A DNA stretch of 64,000 nt from Winogradskyella_A sp963966315 (GCA_963966315.1 CAWZYX010000002.1:37914-101913); one strand, 5' to 3'. Counted from the first letter of the stretch, positions 1-9,640 are shown. Notes: generated from the letters alone by a model not told the origin. Numbers and translations: made by a program.

Positions 1-3000
1 GTGATGGAAACATCCAAAGCAACAGTGAGTGCTCCTTCATTTGCAACCAGCCAACCTTCTATATCCTGAGATGTAATCTCTACATCATCCAATCCCAAAG
101 TAATATTTTTTCCGTTAATCTCAAGCATCAGACTTCCTTTTTGCTCGATTTTTTTGATATCAGCTGAATTCAATTCGTTTATAGCATTGGAAATCAATTT
201 CATATCTTTCCCAAAACGAGGCCCTAACCGCTTAAAATTAGGTTTGATCTTCTTCACTAATATATCTGATGCATCCTGCAACAACTCGATTTCCTTTACA
301 TTGACCTCTCGTTTGATCAATTCGGCCACAGCTTCAATCTCAGTTTTCTGAGCCGGAGTATCTACCGGTATCATGATCTTCTGGAGGGGCTGACGTACCT
401 TTATTTTTTCTTTTGCCCTCAGCGATAGAACCAGCGACGCAATGGTCTGGGCATTTTCCATTTTACGCTCCAGCACTTTATCGATCATCTGCTCATCTGC
501 AACTGGAAAATCAGATAAATGGACGCTTTCAAAAACCTCTTTGGCAGTAGCTTTATTTAAATCCAAATACAATCGATCCATAAAGAAAGGTGCGATGGGA
601 GCACCGAGTTTTGCCAAGGTGACCATGCAGGTATACAGGGTTTGATAGGCAGAGATCTTATCGGTCTGATAGTCTCCTTTCCAGAACCGCCTTCTACTTA
701 AGCGTACATACCAGTTGCTTAAATAATCCTGTGTAAAGTCTGAAATGGCTCTCGCCGCTTTTGTGGGTTCATATTCGAAATAATACTGATCTACCTTTTT
801 GATCAATGTATTTAATTCAGATAAAATCCAGCGATCCAATTCTGGACGCTGCTCAAAAGGTATATCTGCTTCCTCGTAGGTAAAATGATCTAAATTGGTA
901 TAGAGGCTAAAAAATGAATAGGTATTGTATAAGGTGCCAAAGAACTTACGACTCACTTCCTCTACACCTTCCAGATCAAATTTCAGATTGTCCCAGGGAT
1001 TGGCATTACTAATCATATACCACCTTGTGGCATCAGCTCCGTATTTTTTAAGGGTGTCGAAAGGGTCCACTGCGTTACCCAAACGCTTGGACATTTTCTG
1101 GCCATTTTTATCAAGCACCAGTCCATTGGAAACCACATTCTTATAGGCCACCGAATCAAATACCATGGTAGCAATGGCATGAAGCGTATAGAACCATCCT
1201 CGGGTCTGATCAACTCCCTCTGCAATAAAGTCGGCCGGATAGGCTTTATTCTTGTCAATCATATCCTTGTTCTCAAAGGGATAGTGCCACTGTGCATAAG
1301 GCATGGAGCCTGAATCGAACCATACATCAATAAGGTCCGCCTCCCTTTTCATGGGTTTACCCGTCTCAGAGACCAGAACGAGTTTGTCCACTACATTCTT
1401 ATGAAGATCCACCAGATCATAGTTAGTCTCGTTCATGTTTCCTGGCTCAAACTGTGCAATGGGATTACTCTTCATCACTCCGGCTGCCACGGCTTTATCG
1501 ATCTCCGTTTGTAATTCTGCAACAGAACCTATACAAATTTGTTCTGTTCCATCCTCCGTTCTCCAGATCGGAAGAGGTATTCCCCAAAATCGCGAACGCG
1601 ATAAGTTCCAGTCATTAGCATTGGCAAGCCAGTTACCGAAGCGTTTTTCTCCTGTAGATTTGGGCTTCCAGTTTATGGTGTTATTCAACTCAAACATCCG
1701 GTCCTTCATATCGGTCACCTTAATGAACCAGGAATCCAGAGGGTAATAAAGGATGGGCTTATCTGTTCTCCAGCAATTGGGGTAGCTATGTTTGTACTTT
1801 TCAACCTTAAAGGCCTTGTTTTCGGTTTTCAGAACAATGGCCAGCTCTACGTCTACGGAGCGTTCAGGAGCTTCGCCCTCCTTATAATACTCGTTCTTGA
1901 CGTATTTACCTCCAAGACCATCACCTACTTCAGGTCTAAATCGTCCCTGAAGGTCTACCAGAGGAACCAAAGTACCATTCTCATCCTTAACCAGCATAGG
2001 AGGTACTTCAGGAGTCACCTGCTTGGCCACAAGGGCATCATCAGCGCCAAAAGTGGGTGCGGTGTGTACAATGCCGGTACCGTCCTCTGTGGTTACAAAA
2101 TCACCTGGAATCACTCTAAAAGCGTTCTCTGGATGTTCATAGGGCGAGGTGTATTTTAGAAGTTGTTCATAGCGGATCTCTACCAAATCGGCCCCTTTGA
2201 ACTCTTTTAAAATTTTAAATGGAATTTTTTTCTGATCTTTCGTGAAATCCAGCAACTCATCTTCTGATTCAACCTCAACATACTTTCCTGTAAACTGTTT
2301 TCCTACAAGCGCTTTTGCCAGGATCACCTTAATTGGTTCGAAGGTATACTGATTGTATGATTGCACCAATACATAGTCAATTTTTGGCCCTACGGTTAAA
2401 GCTGTATTACTTGGCAAGGTCCATGGCGTGGTGGTCCAGGCCAGGAAATAGATATCTCCGTGATCTTTTAAAAATTCAGGTAGAGAATCTTTCAGGGCTT
2501 TAAACTGTGCCACCACTGTGGTGTCCGTCACATCTTGATAGGTACCAGGCTGATTTAACTCGTGTGAGCTCAGTCCGGTTCCCGCTTTAGGCGAATAGGG
2601 CTGAATGGTATAGCCTTTGTACAAAAGACCCTTGTCATAGATCTGCTTGAGTAGCCACCAGACGCTCTCCATGTATTTGGATTTGTAGGTGATATAAGGG
2701 TCATCCATATCTACCCAATAGCCCATTTTTTGAGTGAGGTCGTTCCAAATATCGGTATAACGCATCACTGCTTTCTTGCAGGCTTCGTTATACTCTTCTA
2801 CACTGATTTTGGTTCCGATATCTTCCTTAGTAATGCCTAATTCTTTTTCTACACCCAACTCAATCGGTAAACCATGGGTGTCCCAGCCAGCCTTGCGCTT
2901 CACCTGAAACCCTTTCATGGTTTTGTACCTTGGAAAAATATCTTTAATAGCTCTTGCCAGGACATGGTGTACCCCGGGAAGCCCATTGGCAGAAGGGGGA

Positions 3001-3143
3001 CCTTCGAAGAAGACATAAGGCTCCTTACCCTCTCTTGTAGTGACACTCTTATTAAATATATCGTTCTCCTCCCAATAGTGCAGAATTTCCTCTGCCACTT
3101 TTGGTAAGTTAAGTCCTTTATATTCAGGGAACTTTACACTCAT
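1..3143 (-). CDS. ileS: Isoleucyl-tRNA synthetase (IleRS), C-terminus beyond window
   Basis: Class I aminoacyl-tRNA synthetase that charges tRNA-Ile in the cytoplasm. About 1047 residues are visible from the ATG at 3143; the reading frame runs off the left edge, so the last part of the anticodon-binding/C-terminal region is missing. The HIGH-type signature is HVLA (residues 60-63, after GLPGVH), and the KMSKS loop is KMSKR (683-687, DNA 1083-1097). The long stretch between them, with TTPWTLPSN and an HTAPTFG segment, fits the CP1 editing domain. The start gives the usual MSVKFPEYKGLNLP N-terminus. Several minus- and plus-strand open frames inside this gene are shadows. The identification is secure from the motifs and length; only the 3' end is unseen. 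Confidence 0.97.
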   Translation of the reverse strand, partial: MSVKFPEYKGLNLPKVAEEILHYWEENDIFNKSVTTREGKEPYVFFEGPPSANGLPGVHHVLARAIKDIFPRYKTMKGFQVKRKAGWDTHGLPIELGVEKELGITKEDIGTKISVEEYNEACKKAVMRYTDIWNDLTQKMGYWVDMDDPYITYKSKYMESVWWLLKQIYDKGLLYKGYTIQPYSPKAGTGLSSHELNQPGTYQDVTDTTVVAQFKALKDSLPEFLKDHGDIYFLAWTTTPWTLPSNTALTVGPKIDYVLVQSYNQYTFEPIKVILAKALVGKQFTGKYVEVESEDELLDFTKDQKKIPFKILKEFKGADLVEIRYEQLLKYTSPYEHPENAFRVIPGDFVTTEDGTGIVHTAPTFGADDALVAKQVTPEVPPMLVKDENGTLVPLVDLQGRFRPEVGDGLGGKYVKNEYYKEGEAPERSVDVELAIVLKTENKAFKVEKYKHSYPNCWRTDKPILYYPLDSWFIKVTDMKDRMFELNNTINWKPKSTGEKRFGNWLANANDWNLSRSRFWGIPLPIWRTEDGTEQICIGSVAELQTEIDKAVAAGVMKSNPIAQFEPGNMNETNYDLVDLHKNVVDKLVLVSETGKPMKREADLIDVWFDSGSMPYAQWHYPFENKDMIDKNKAYPADFIAEGVDQTRGWFYTLHAIATMVFDSVAYKNVVSNGLVLDKNGQKMSKRLGNAVDPFDTLKKYGADATRWYMISNANPWDNLKFDLEGVEEVSRKFFGTLYNTYSFFSLYTNLDHFTYEEADIPFEQRPELDRWILSELNTLIKKVDQYYFEYEPTKAARAISDFTQDYLSNWYVRLSRRRFWKGDYQTDKISAYQTLYTCMVTLAKLGAPIAPFFMDRLYLDLNKATAKEVFESVHLSDFPVADEQMIDKVLERKMENAQTIASLVLSLRAKEKIKVRQPLQKIMIPVDTPAQKTEIEAVAELIKREVNVKEIELLQDASDILVKKIKPNFKRLGPRFGKDMKLISNAINELNSADIKKIEQKGSLMLEINGKNITLGLDDVEITSQDIEGWLVANEGALTVALDVSI

Positions 3144-3428
3144 TACTCGCAATTCTAATAAGGTTGCGAAAATAGTGATTTTTAAGGAAATAATGGAGTC
3201 TTAATTCAAGGAGTTTAAGTAGTAATCAATTTTGGACTTTTCTTAATGCTAATGATAACTATTGGGTTTTTATAACTATTTCAGTTCCGGAACCATCCCA
3301 AAAATGAAAGTGGACTTTAAGCCGAAGATATCAACCTGAACAACTCAGATCATGAACCATAAATCTTGATTTTTCACTGAAAAAAATGGACCATTATGGT
3401 AAAAGCCTTTGGTAACTGGAAAAAAGAA

Positions 3429-4793
3429 TTACAGTATGAGAAATTCAGTTAATTCTTCAACCTTGGAAATTCGTTGAATTCTAATCTTTGGATTCTTTAT
3501 GGATATCTTACTAAACTTAGACACAAATATGGTTGAGAATCCGAGTTTTTCAGCTTCTGAAATGCGTTGCTCTACCCGCTGAACCGGTCGTACCTCACCG
3601 GAAAGCCCTACTTCAGCCGCAAAACAATAATCTGTTGGAATGGGACTGTCTTCATTGGAAGATAAGATCGAAGCTACCACTCCCAGATCAATGGCCGGAT
3701 CGTCAACCGTAATACCGCCTGTGATGTTGAGAAACACATCTTTGGCGCCCAATCGAAAGCCGGCACGCTTTTCCAAGACAGCTAAGAGCATATTCAGTCG
3801 CTTGGCATTAAAGCCAGTTGCCGATCGTTGTGGGGTCCCGTAGACAGCTGTACTTACCAGGGCCTGTACCTCTATCATAAGAGGCCTCATTCCTTCAAGA
3901 GTAGCCACAATGGCATTACCTGAAAGGTCTCCATCTTTTTCGGAAATCAACAGCTCTGAGGGATTAGTGACTTGCCGCAGTCCGGATCCCTGCATTTCAT
4001 AAATACCTAATTCATTGGTGGACCCAAACCGATTTTTGTGAGCCCGTAAAATTCTGAACACATGATTGCGATCACCTTCAAACTGTAACACCGTGTCCAC
4101 CATGTGTTCCAGGATCTTTGGTCCTGCAATATGCCCGTCTTTGGTAATATGACCAATCAGTAATACGGGAGTAGCCGTTTCCTTGGCAAACTTGATCAGT
4201 TCGGAAGTACATTCCTTGATCTGAGAAATACTGCCGGCAGAAGATTCGATATAATCACTGTGCAGAGTCTGTATGGAGTCGATAATCACCATCTCCGGTT
4301 CCAGGGTCTCGATCTGTTTAAAAATATTCTGTGTTTTGGTCTCGGTAAGAATGTAGCAATTTTGACTATCTGGATCTACCCGCTCTGCCCGCATTTTTAT
4401 CTGTTTCTGGCTTTCTTCTCCTGAAACATAGAGCGTCTTGTAAGGCAGTTGCAGGGCTATTTGCAGCAGTAAGGTACTCTTTCCAATTCCAGGCTCCCCT
4501 CCTAATAAGGTGAGCGATCCAGGAACCATACCGCCACCCAATACGCGATTAAATTCTCCATCCTGCATATTGAGGCGTGCTTCCTGAGACATATCAATCT
4601 CATTGATGCGTAAGGGTTTACTAGCGCGTTTCGGCTCCGAAACAGAGGCTGCTCTCCAATCGGTCTTATCGGGTTTCTGAATGACCTCCTCAACGATGGT
4701 GTTCCACTGCTTGCAGGAATTACACTGCCCCTGCCACTTAGCGTACTGGGTACCACAACTCTGACAATAAAAAGCAGTCTTTACCTTAGCCAT
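3429..4793 (-). CDS. radA: DNA repair protein RadA (branch-migration ATPase)
   Basis: RadA (Sms) is a RecA-like ATPase that helps process recombination intermediates. The 454-residue length is typical. A zinc finger of four cysteines sits at the N-terminus (C10, C13, C24, C27). The Walker A P-loop GEPGIGKST lies at about 99-107, and the RadA-specific KNRFG motif lies near residue 253. The C-terminal third is the Lon-protease-like domain (GGITVDDPAIDLG and GLSGEVRPVQR segments). It is downstream of the esterase-like genes on the same strand, separated from them by a gap that may hold a small protein. This is the usual flavobacterial neighbourhood near panC-panD. Nothing looks broken. Confidence 0.97.
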   Translation of the reverse strand: MAKVKTAFYCQSCGTQYAKWQGQCNSCKQWNTIVEEVIQKPDKTDWRAASVSEPKRASKPLRINEIDMSQEARLNMQDGEFNRVLGGGMVPGSLTLLGGEPGIGKSTLLLQIALQLPYKTLYVSGEESQKQIKMRAERVDPDSQNCYILTETKTQNIFKQIETLEPEMVIIDSIQTLHSDYIESSAGSISQIKECTSELIKFAKETATPVLLIGHITKDGHIAGPKILEHMVDTVLQFEGDRNHVFRILRAHKNRFGSTNELGIYEMQGSGLRQVTNPSELLISEKDGDLSGNAIVATLEGMRPLMIEVQALVSTAVYGTPQRSATGFNAKRLNMLLAVLEKRAGFRLGAKDVFLNITGGITVDDPAIDLGVVASILSSNEDSPIPTDYCFAAEVGLSGEVRPVQRVEQRISEAEKLGFSTIFVSKFSKISIKNPKIRIQRISKVEELTEFLIL

Positions 4794-4845
4794 AAATTCG
4801 TCGCTTGCATGAAGTTTTCGAATAGAGAACTAAAGTACTATAATT

Positions 4846-4998
4846 TTAGATTCCGGATTTCAACCAACCGAAAATTGTGATGACTTTAATCACCAAGAAT
4901 TTCATCTGCCAGCGCATGTAGCGATTGGACTTCAAATAAATATAAATTCCTTCAAAGTAGTAATCGGTTGTAAACGGCGCTTTTCTAGTTCTCCTCAT
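4846..4998 (-). CDS. Possible small basic protein, 50 residues, unknown function
   Basis: A 50-codon frame fills most of the gap between the esterase-like gene and radA. It starts at an ATG inside the last codons of the upstream gene (14-base overlap) and ends 52 bases before radA. The predicted protein is basic and rich in aromatics (MRRTRKAPFTTDYYF at the start, then a YMRWQMKFLVIK stretch and a hydrophobic end). No family is recognised. The composition and the overlapping-start arrangement are what a real translationally coupled gene would show, but length alone is weak evidence and chance cannot be excluded. Confidence 0.45.
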   Translation of the reverse strand: MRRTRKAPFTTDYYFEGIYIYLKSNRYMRWQMKFLVIKVITIFGWLKSGI

Positions 4999-6166
4999 CT
5001 TCTTTCTGCTCTTCTTCCAGATCCTCTGTAACAAGGTTTATTTCTTCTACCAGCGACATAATATACTCTTTATCAATAACAGGAGAATCTCCCATATTAA
5101 GTGCTTGCTGATATAGCTTTGTCGCCTTTTTTCTTTTGCCGTTGCGGTCTGCATGAAGTGCTAAGTAATACACCCCCTGAGGTGACTCCGGATGCAGCTT
5201 CTCAGAAAGCCTTCCCAGTTTTAGGATAGATTCTAAATCCTCTCTCTGTTCGGCTATTTCTGCCACTTTCCCAATTTCTTCTTCCGTAATTGGCTTTTTT
5301 ATTCCGAACAAATGTTCGATATGCTTGTAGCGCTCAATAAGATACTTGTCAAGAGTACCATCATATGGCAATACCTTTTCCTGCAATTCTTCCGGGCTTA
5401 AAGGCTTATAAATATCAAACATTTTGTCGAAGGCTCTGGATATAGCGCTGGTCACCAAAGTGTAATGCGATTCTTCCGAAAAATCATCAAAATGATAGGT
5501 AAGCTGGGGGTTTTCCAGGTCCAAAATACCTTGATGCACCTGCATTACAGAAGCCCTAATATTCGGTACATCATTATCCGATGTGGCCATGTAAAAATAA
5601 GCCTCGGCATTTAAGCTGTTCATACGATTAATCATCTGTTCTCCTATACTCCCTTTAAAATCAGGACTGATTGCCACATAGGCTTTAAAATCGAAATCCT
5701 CCTTGAGAAGAAATGAGTTAATAAAATTGCCCATTAAATCGTGACCTACCGCTACACGGAATTGGCTTGTTTTGTATTTAGCATCTAAATAAGGGATGAG
5801 CTCTTTAGAGACAAATTGATGAAACCTAAAACCGGATTCTGTGGGAAGACCGGTTACCTCATCATAGTACCCATCGTAAAAACGGTTTTCTCCCTGAAGG
5901 ATCCCAACAATGATGGACCCGGGCATGTCGTCAAAATACGTTTGGAAATCGGTATGACCAGCAACAGGCTCAAATAAATAATCCCCATCAAAAACAATGA
6001 TCAAAGGATACTTTAAATCTGAAGCTTCGTCATAATTATCAGGAAGTTTAACTTTTATTGTTCGGTGACTGTTGAGCTTGGCAGATGGGATCTCTTCGGT
6101 TAATACCTGAGCATCAAGGGAGACTACCAGCATAAGTAATATCAGAGAAAGACAAGTCTTTTTCAT
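4985..6166 (-). CDS. Exported esterase-fold alpha/beta hydrolase with Asp at the nucleophile position (copy 2 of 2)
   Basis: A 393-residue protein with a signal peptide (MKKTCLSLILLMLVVSLDAQ). The core resembles the putative esterase family (PF00756; esterase D/Fes type): a strand ending in LIIVFDGDYLF, then a nucleophile elbow. The elbow reads VGHDLMG (D143), where the family has G-H-S-x-G-G. The acid region (SDND, 197/199) and the histidine (ESHY, H234) are kept. The last 120 residues look helical and repeat-like (TPR-like), ending in an acidic tail. The tandem neighbour upstream has the same substitution at the same residue number, so this is not a sequencing error. It could be an Asp-nucleophile hydrolase or a catalytically dead binding protein; the substrate is unknown. 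Confidence 0.8.
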   Translation of the reverse strand: MKKTCLSLILLMLVVSLDAQVLTEEIPSAKLNSHRTIKVKLPDNYDEASDLKYPLIIVFDGDYLFEPVAGHTDFQTYFDDMPGSIIVGILQGENRFYDGYYDEVTGLPTESGFRFHQFVSKELIPYLDAKYKTSQFRVAVGHDLMGNFINSFLLKEDFDFKAYVAISPDFKGSIGEQMINRMNSLNAEAYFYMATSDNDVPNIRASVMQVHQGILDLENPQLTYHFDDFSEESHYTLVTSAISRAFDKMFDIYKPLSPEELQEKVLPYDGTLDKYLIERYKHIEHLFGIKKPITEEEIGKVAEIAEQREDLESILKLGRLSEKLHPESPQGVYYLALHADRNGKRKKATKLYQQALNMGDSPVIDKEYIMSLVEEINLVTEDLEEEQKEDEEN

Positions 6167-6241
6167 GGGTTACAGGTTTGATTTGGGACTCAAATATAGG
6201 ATAAATATCGTTAAAGCGTATTTTTTTTCGACGAAATGCAC

Positions 6242-7390
6242 TTATCGCTTAAGTTCGTCTTGTAACTCATACATTTTTTCAAGCAATACATCTTTATCTA
6301 TAAACTGCGAGGGTTCCATTAACAAGCCAGACTGGTATCGTTGTAATGCCCGTTTGAGATTCCCTGACTTTTCTTGATACATGCCACTGTAATAGGCACT
6401 TAACATGGAGTTTGGGAACTCCTTTCTTACAAGTCTTGATAGTTTTTCAAGTGATTCGAGATCATCTTTTTTGTTGGATGCAGCAGCAATGGCGCGAACA
6501 TCGTTCTCGATTAACTTTTTTTCAAAACCATAAAAATATTCAATGTCCTCGTATTTTTTAATTAGATAATCATACGGAGAACCTTCGTAGGTGAGAATTT
6601 GCTCTTTGTATTCGGCCGCATTGATGGGCTTGTAAAGATGAAAGATCTGATTCAAAGCCTTTGGAATGCTCCTCCCAACGAGTGAGTAATGATTTGCATC
6701 CTCAAACAGATCGAATTTATAATGAAATTTAGTGTTTGAAATTGTGTCTAAATTTTTGTGGAAGGATTCAATTGTTTCTTTAAGCCCCGATACATCATTA
6801 TCGGCTGTTGACAAATAATAAAAGGTTTCTTCGTCCAACGCAGGCAAGCGCTGAAGTAGACGATACTCCATCTCAGGTGCAAGATCTGGACTCATCAGAA
6901 CAAATGCTCGAAACAAAGCAGGACTTTTGAACAGATAGTAATTGATAAAATTAGCACTTAGATCATGTCCTACAATTATTTTAAAATCAGATATCTGATA
7001 ATTGTCCTCTAAATAGGGCATGAGTTCCATGGTAATGAACTCAAAGAAATTAGCTCCTTCATGCGCGGGAAAAAAGGTTTCTTCGTCATAAAAGAAATCC
7101 TCCGTTCGTGTAGAGGCCTGAGAAATGCCTACCACGATGCAGTTGGGAATATCTTCCCAGTAAGACTGATAGTCTATATTTCCTGCTATAGGCTCAAATA
7201 AATAGTCGCCATCGAGAACAAGAACCAAGGGGTATTCTGTTTTTTGTTCCGGGTCGTAATTTCTGGGAACCTGTATTTTTAATTGACGAGATCCTTCCAG
7301 TTTACCGGATTCAAAGGTTTCGTAAAGGGCTTGGGAAAAAGCAGATGAAGTAAGTAGCAGGGCAATAACTACCGTGATGAAGGTTTTCAT
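6242..7390 (-). CDS. Exported esterase-fold alpha/beta hydrolase with Asp at the nucleophile position (copy 1 of 2)
   Basis: A 382-residue paralogue of the next gene downstream. The start is set at 7390 because it gives a clean signal peptide (MKTFITVVIALLLTSSAFSQ); an in-frame ATG ten codons upstream would put polar residues ahead of it. The domain order is the same: DGDYLFEPIAG strand, elbow IVGHDLSANF (D143 in place of Ser), DND acid region (197/199), NHYSLV with H234, and a helical C-terminal region. The gap to the downstream copy is 75 bases, consistent with cotranscription. The family normally cleaves esters; with Ser lost, activity cannot be assumed. The gene follows a polytopic membrane protein and panD, the usual flavobacterial order. 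Confidence 0.8.
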   Translation of the reverse strand: MKTFITVVIALLLTSSAFSQALYETFESGKLEGSRQLKIQVPRNYDPEQKTEYPLVLVLDGDYLFEPIAGNIDYQSYWEDIPNCIVVGISQASTRTEDFFYDEETFFPAHEGANFFEFITMELMPYLEDNYQISDFKIIVGHDLSANFINYYLFKSPALFRAFVLMSPDLAPEMEYRLLQRLPALDEETFYYLSTADNDVSGLKETIESFHKNLDTISNTKFHYKFDLFEDANHYSLVGRSIPKALNQIFHLYKPINAAEYKEQILTYEGSPYDYLIKKYEDIEYFYGFEKKLIENDVRAIAAASNKKDDLESLEKLSRLVRKEFPNSMLSAYYSGMYQEKSGNLKRALQRYQSGLLMEPSQFIDKDVLLEKMYELQDELKR

Positions 7391-7433
7391 TTGATGAAGG
7401 CTTCCGTTAGCTAAGGGCAAGTTATGAAAAAAA

Positions 7434-8396
7434 CTAAACCTTTTTTAATTTTCGATTGTATAAAGGCAGATAAAAAAGTGACGCACCTCCTATTAAAACG
7501 GTCACAATGGTATGTGTCGCCCACATAATCCATCCAAAAGCACGACTAGGATCTTCCGGTATTTGATACAGCGTGAAGGCAATGACCACCGCCTCCGGAT
7601 AGGATCCTATCCCTCCATTTGTTGCAGCAATACTGAAACTGGCCAAAATGAAACCCAGAAGAAGTGCGCCCATGGAGATAAAACCAAGATCAGGTAAGGC
7701 CAATGTGGTTATATAAAACATTAGCACATACATGATCCAGATAAACAATGTATGAGCTATAAATCTCCATTTATTTTTCATCCTGAAGATGCTTAGGACA
7801 CCTTCCAATAATCCTTTAAGAAATGTCCGAATTCTTTTTGCCAATTTATGGTCAGATCTTCCAATAAGGTAGATACTGCCAACAAGAACAACCAAAGCTA
7901 TCAGGAGTATGAAAATAAATGAGGACCACCCTATTCGTTCGGAAAAAAAATATTTTAAAAAATCATATTGAAAAACCATGGCCAAAACAATGACAACCCC
8001 AAGCATAAGAGTATCTGCTACACGCTCGGCTATAATGGTTCCAAACCCTTTTTCAAAAGGTATGCCTTCGTAGTTTGCAAGAATGCTTGCTCTGGCAATT
8101 TCTCCAGCTCTAGGAACAGTAAAATTGATCAAATATGCCGCATAGACAGCCATAAAACTATTTGCAAACCTTGGCTTGTAACCCAGTGGTTGTGCCATGT
8201 ACAACCACCGTTGGGCACGAGAGATATGACTTAAAACTCCGAATAGAATACCCAGCGCTATATATAAGGGGTTGGCGCCTCTGGCATAATCGATCAGTTC
8301 TCCAATCGAAATTTGGCTTAACGAATACCAAACAAGAACCAGTCCAATAAAAAGTGGTATGACAATTTTTAGGATGGTCCTGTTTTTATTTGTCAA
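7434..8396 (-). CDS. LPG-synthase-type transmembrane protein (UPF0104/YbhN family)
   Basis: An integral membrane protein of 320 residues with about eight hydrophobic segments, in the family of the membrane domain of lysylphosphatidylglycerol synthase (PF03706, UPF0104). Family signatures are visible: PRAGEIARASIL in the first half (about residues 95-106) and NGGIGSYPEAVV in the last third. The soluble aminoacyl-transferase domain of true MprF is absent, so lysyl-lipid synthesis should not be assumed; relatives are often called flippase-like. It starts 4 bases after the panD stop, so it is almost certainly cotranscribed with panC-panD. Function is inferred only from the family. Confidence 0.9.
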   Translation of the reverse strand: MTNKNRTILKIVIPLFIGLVLVWYSLSQISIGELIDYARGANPLYIALGILFGVLSHISRAQRWLYMAQPLGYKPRFANSFMAVYAAYLINFTVPRAGEIARASILANYEGIPFEKGFGTIIAERVADTLMLGVVIVLAMVFQYDFLKYFFSERIGWSSFIFILLIALVVLVGSIYLIGRSDHKLAKRIRTFLKGLLEGVLSIFRMKNKWRFIAHTLFIWIMYVLMFYITTLALPDLGFISMGALLLGFILASFSIAATNGGIGSYPEAVVIAFTLYQIPEDPSRAFGWIMWATHTIVTVLIGGASLFYLPLYNRKLKKV

Positions 8397-8400
8397 GATC

Positions 8401-8751
8401 TTATTTTAACAGATTGGTCTCCTCGTCAGGAAACACTAATGAAGGTTTAAAGGATTTTGCCTCTTCAAAATCCATCATTGCATAGGCAATGAGTATTAAT
8501 ACGTCACCAACGGCCACTTTGCGCGCAGCTGCTCCATTGAGGGTTATTTCACCTGTGTTTCGCGAACCAGGGATAACATAGGTCTCCAGGCGCTCACCAT
8601 TGTTATTATTGACAATCTGAATCTTTTCACCTTCAATAACATTGGCTGCGTCCATCAGATCTTCATCTATGGTAATACTCCCTATATAATTTAAATCCGC
8701 TCCCGTACATTTTACGCGATGGATTTTAGATTTTACAACATGAACCCACAT
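8401..8751 (-). CDS. panD: Aspartate 1-decarboxylase (pantothenate synthesis)
   Basis: A pyruvoyl enzyme that makes beta-alanine from aspartate for pantothenate and coenzyme A. The 116-residue proenzyme has the N-terminal KSKIHRVKCTGADL signature and the self-cleavage site G24-S25 (YIGSITID), where Ser25 becomes the pyruvoyl group. The ATG start places this site exactly as in well-studied homologues. The segment LNGAAARKVAVGD is the conserved later motif. It lies 9 bases downstream of panC, which uses beta-alanine in the next step, so the pair supplies and consumes the same metabolite. Confidence 0.97.
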   Translation of the reverse strand: MWVHVVKSKIHRVKCTGADLNYIGSITIDEDLMDAANVIEGEKIQIVNNNNGERLETYVIPGSRNTGEITLNGAAARKVAVGDVLILIAYAMMDFEEAKSFKPSLVFPDEETNLLK

Positions 8752-8760
8752 AACTTCGTT

Positions 8761-9615
8761 TTAATTATTTAGAGCAATATTATCGATTAACCTTACATTT
8801 CCGGCAAACGCAGCAATAAAAGCCCTGTATGTTCTGTTTTTGTTTATATTCACTATTGGCTTGAGTGTTTCCGCGTCTGCAATTGTAAAGTACTCCAAAT
8901 TTAACAATGGTTCTTCAGCAAACTGAAATTCTACCCACTTCATCACTTCAAGTACATTTTCTGTGCCAAACTTGCTTTTGACAGATTGTAACACCTTATA
9001 AATCAATGGCGCCGCTCTCCTTTCTGAGGCATTTAAGCGTTCATTTCTGGAGCTCATAGCCAAGCCATCCTCCTCTCTGTAAATAGGGCAGGGTATGATC
9101 TGAGTGGGTATTTCCAGTTGTCTGACCAATTCTTTAATGATTAGCAACTGTTGGTAATCCTTCTCGCCAAAATAAGCTCTGGCAGGCCTGACAATTTCGA
9201 ACAGTTTGCCAACAATTGTACCAACACCGTCAAAATGTCCTGGTCTGAACTTTCCCTCCATCTCTAACTCAAGACCACCAAAGTCGAACTGCCTGGTTTG
9301 CAGTCCCTGCTCATATAAATCCTCGTAAGAAGGGGCATAAACAACCAATGATTCTGAATGTATGGCCTGGAGAATTGTGAGATCAGCAGAGAGGTTCCTT
9401 GGATAATTTGAGAGGTCTTCCTGATTGTTGAATTGTGTTGGATTCACAAATATACTCACCACCACCACGTCATTTTCTGCCCTGCATCTTTCAACCAGAG
9501 AAAGATGGCCCTGATGCAATGCCCCCATAGTCGGTACTAAACCAATCGATTTCCCGTTAGAGACATATGGCACAAGTGCTTGTTTTAGCTCAGATTTAAA
9601 ATGAAATAATTCCAC
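8761..9615 (-). CDS. panC: Pantoate--beta-alanine ligase
   Basis: Joins pantoate and beta-alanine with ATP to give pantothenate. The frame shows VPTMGALHQGHLSL (HIGH-type site HQGH), SIFVNPTQFN, and the KMSKS-like MSSRN loop. No ATG exists at the 5' end. A GTG at 9615 is preferred because it gives a 284-residue protein starting at the same distance from the GKSIGLVPTMGAL motif as relatives, and a GAGG sequence lies just upstream. A TTG at 9627 in the same frame would add four residues. A TAAGTTTG -7 element on this strand at 9641-9648 leaves a leader of about 20 bases to the GTG. It leads the panC-panD-membrane protein run. Confidence 0.93.
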   Translation of the reverse strand: MELFHFKSELKQALVPYVSNGKSIGLVPTMGALHQGHLSLVERCRAENDVVVVSIFVNPTQFNNQEDLSNYPRNLSADLTILQAIHSESLVVYAPSYEDLYEQGLQTRQFDFGGLELEMEGKFRPGHFDGVGTIVGKLFEIVRPARAYFGEKDYQQLLIIKELVRQLEIPTQIIPCPIYREEDGLAMSSRNERLNASERRAAPLIYKVLQSVKSKFGTENVLEVMKWVEFQFAEEPLLNLEYFTIADAETLKPIVNINKNRTYRAFIAAFAGNVRLIDNIALNN

Positions 9616-9640
9616 TGCTATCCTCAAAATTTTGAGGGTG

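Noticed and set aside
154..3107. Several plus-strand open frames of 60-120 codons at the left edge
   Set aside because: They lie antisense to ileS, which has full motif support over the whole region.
3144..3428. Short plus-strand frames such as one ending at about 3452 in the ileS-radA gap
   Set aside because: They are under 20 codons, without promoter or recognisable features. I see nothing else in this 285-base gap.
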